Assembly (NCBI GenBank): GCA_021234155.1
Contig: JAJEKV010000028.1
Coordinates: 3,740,567 to 3,804,566 of the forward strand
Length of the DNA stretch: 64,000 nucleotides
Source: Isoetes taiwanensis
Lineage: Eukaryota > Streptophyta > Lycopodiopsida > Isoetales > Isoetaceae
Reading direction: 5' to 3'
Shown here: piece by piece, positions 61,920 to 64,000 of the stretch
Layout: each line of letters begins with the position of its first letter
Numbering within the stretch: the stretch's first letter is position 1
Translations under genes and position numbers: made by a program
The notes under the pieces: model-generated
The model's database searches: none
Told to the model about the DNA's origin: nothing
Seen by the model: the letters and a program-made list of their open reading frames with translations, nothing else

Positions 61920-62600
61920 CTTTTTTAATTGCAAAACTAGGAGGAGATTAAATCCAAACCCCATTCTGGCAGTTTCTACTGCCTCGTGTTTTCAAACGCA
62001 GCCTACCGACCATGTCCCAAGTGCAACGGACCAAAGCCCGACCTCCATAACGTAAACCCTACAATAACCGGGCAAGGCATGTGGTTTACGCTTTGGAGGC
62101 CATACCCCAGCCGATTGACCAGGATCTTGCACAATGTCATGAGGTAGTGGGAGGGCATTGACGCCGTAAGACGGAGCCCTAAAACCTTCCGTAGCAGTTC
62201 ACCCAAAGGTCCCTCTCGAAGGTCCTTGGCCACCGGACGGGCAACTCTCCCACCCCTAACCGTGATCCGACCGCCACGACTCAAATATCGACATTACCTT
62301 GGAGACCAAGTTTCATGGGCGTAAGACCACCCTACCCGTGAAGCGCCAAAGTAGCTCGCGTTCAACACGCTCAGAAAGTGAATTGGCCTTAGCGGAGTGT
62401 GCAGAATACTGCCATGTAGAGGGTTCGTGTTTCTTTTGCTGCAAAAAATGACCATGTAACTTGGTCCTTAGGGTAATTTCGCTGTTTTGGACGACAAGGC
62501 AAAGTCAAATCTCCATTCCGGAGCCTTTGTACTGCCCGAACTACAAAACACTTGGGTTTCTACACGGTCGACTGCAGGACACTTTGCGGTTTGATATGTT
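61920..62600 (-). repeat. Complex repeat family, unit 3
   Basis: Same orientation as unit 2. It extends further at its right end (CCATTCCGGAGCCTTTGTAC, CTACACGGTCGACTGCAGGA, CACTTTGCGGTTTGATATGT) and is there nearly identical to the right end of unit 4. Confidence 0.75.
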
Positions 62601-63745
62601 CTCCCGGATAGATCTTGAATTTGTTTGAACCTGCTCGAAGCAAGTTACTTGAATGGAGAATTCAACGGTCGGATAGGGAAACCGGGATCCGGAAAGGGAG
62701 GCATTGGCATTTGCCCTCCCGGAGGAGCACCGTAGGAAAGCCCCGCCTCGTAAATCCAAACCCCATTTCGGGCTTATTGCTTCTTGTTTTCAATCGCAGC
62801 TTCTCGACCATGTCTCAAGTGCAATCGAATAAAACTCGACCTCCATAACGTAAACCCTACAATAACCTAGCAATTAGACAGGTTTACGCTTTGGAGGCCA
62901 AAACGTGGTCGACTTCTTTGATAACTAGGTGGATCATTTCTAAACATGCATGGGGAGCCATGAGAACTGAAATAACAGAGTTTCGATCTATTCGCCAATC
63001 CGAGTGACCCCAAACAATTTTGCTACTACATAAGGCGCTCTACACTTTTAATTGTAAAACTAGGAGGAGAATAAATCCAAACCCCATTCTTGCAATTTCT
63101 ACTGCCCCGTGTTTTCAAACGCAGCTGTTCGACCATGTCCCAAGTGCAACGGACCAAAGCCCGACCTCCATAACGTAAACCCTACAATAACCTGGCAAGG
63201 CACAGGGTTTACGTTTTGGAGGCCATACCTTAGCCAGATTGGACCAGGAGCTTGCATAATGTCATGAGGTAGTGGGACGGCGTTGATGCCAGAAGACGGA
63301 GCCCTAAAACCTTCCAGAAGCAGTTTGACCCAAAAGGTCCTCTCTGGAAGGTCCTTGGCCACGGACGGGCAATTCTCCCACCCCGGAACTGTGATCTGAC
63401 TCTACCAACGGACTCGAAACATCGACATTACTCTGGAGACCAAGTTTCGTGGGCAGAAGACCACCCCTGCTCCAGGAAGCACCAAAGTAGCTCATGCCCA
63501 ACACGTTCGTAGTGAATTGGCCTTAGCGGATGGTGCAGAATACTGCCATGTAGAGGGTTTGTGTTTCTTTTGCTGCAAAAAATGACCGTGTAACTTGGTT
63601 CCTAGGGTAATTTCACTGTTTTGGACGACATGGCGAAGTCAAATCTCCATTCCGGAGCCTTTGTACTGCCCGAATGACAAAACACTTGGGTTTCTACACG
63701 GTCGACTGCAGGACACTTTGCGGTTTGATATGTTCTTAGTGCAAA
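62601..63745 (-). repeat. Complex repeat family, unit 4
   Basis: Begins with a partial extra copy (about 62755-63060, with CTTGTTTTCAATCGCAGCTT, CGACCTCCATAACGTAAACC and CCCCAAACAATTTTGCTA) followed by a full unit to 63745 closely matching unit 3. Confidence 0.7.
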
Positions 63746-64000
63746 TCGTCTAAGTGCAATAAGTTATCTTGTTTTTCAAAGAACCATTGCATTCTTAGAA
63801 AGAACCATTGGATAAGATAAATTAGATACAATTAAAACCATTGGATGACGTGGATAACTATTGGATCGCCTATAGCTTAACCTTAGTACCAACTAGATGT
63901 AGGCATGGTTTAATGGTGTTCCACTAATGATATCCAAAATGGGGGGATAATGTTAGGATATTGCATAGTCTTGCCATTTTATAATGCTTGGGGATTTGTT
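63746..64000. other. No gene seen
   Basis: AT-rich sequence after the last repeat unit. Nothing is recognised. Confidence 0.35.

Overview
The window looks like nuclear DNA of a land plant with a large, repeat-filled genome. The signs are a PPR-gene fragment, a receptor-like-kinase fragment, L1-type LINEs, Ty3/gypsy chromoviruses, a FAR1/MULE-type transposase, a Pack-MULE and very AT-rich spacers. A fern or other non-seed vascular plant is my guess, but nothing here proves it. I see no intact host gene; almost everything is a mobile element or a broken copy of one, often nested.

Layout. 1-3907: right part of a decayed DNA transposon (copy A, transposase on the minus strand). 4800-7254: a LINE with a pentameric tail. 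10259-10928: LINE fragment with an inverted repeat. 11614-12280: PPR pseudogene. 13286-15888 and 17343-19840: two L1-type insertions with clear target-site duplications. 20695-32040: a plus-strand gypsy element (G1) split by an 8,819-bp DNA transposon (20941-29759, copy B). 32230-35205: remnants of a LINE and a MULE/FAR1 transposase. 35213-37681: gypsy G2, broken by the LTR of gypsy G3 at 37682. 38188-55706: an about 8.9-kb segment of G3 in two tandem units, each carrying a Pack-MULE with a kinase fragment. 55950-64000: non-coding repeats, including a 19-bp minisatellite and a family of units of about 0.6-1 kb, one of them inverted.

Main discovery candidate: copy B is a complete DNA transposon. 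It has 20-bp perfect terminal inverted repeats (GGGTAAAAGAAAGCTAGGGT, 24 bp with one mismatch), a 4-bp target duplication (AGAA), and a palindrome just inside each end. It carries a minus-strand protein with motifs DFSENY (copy A) / SDGC..QFK / HGKG.HDG, a plus-strand Ulp1-like protease gene, and a captured FCP1/NIF-type phosphatase domain. A 208-bp MITE at 39714-39921 has the same tip (GGGTAAAAGC) and its own 4-bp duplication (AAAT), so the family has mobilised small derivatives. I cannot place it firmly in a named superfamily.

A second point concerns data quality. The two tandem gypsy units differ mostly at CTG/CAG trinucleotides that have become CG, CCG or ACG in one unit or the other. This looks like base-calling error at CHG-methylated cytosines rather than mutation, so many frameshifts in those units may not be real.
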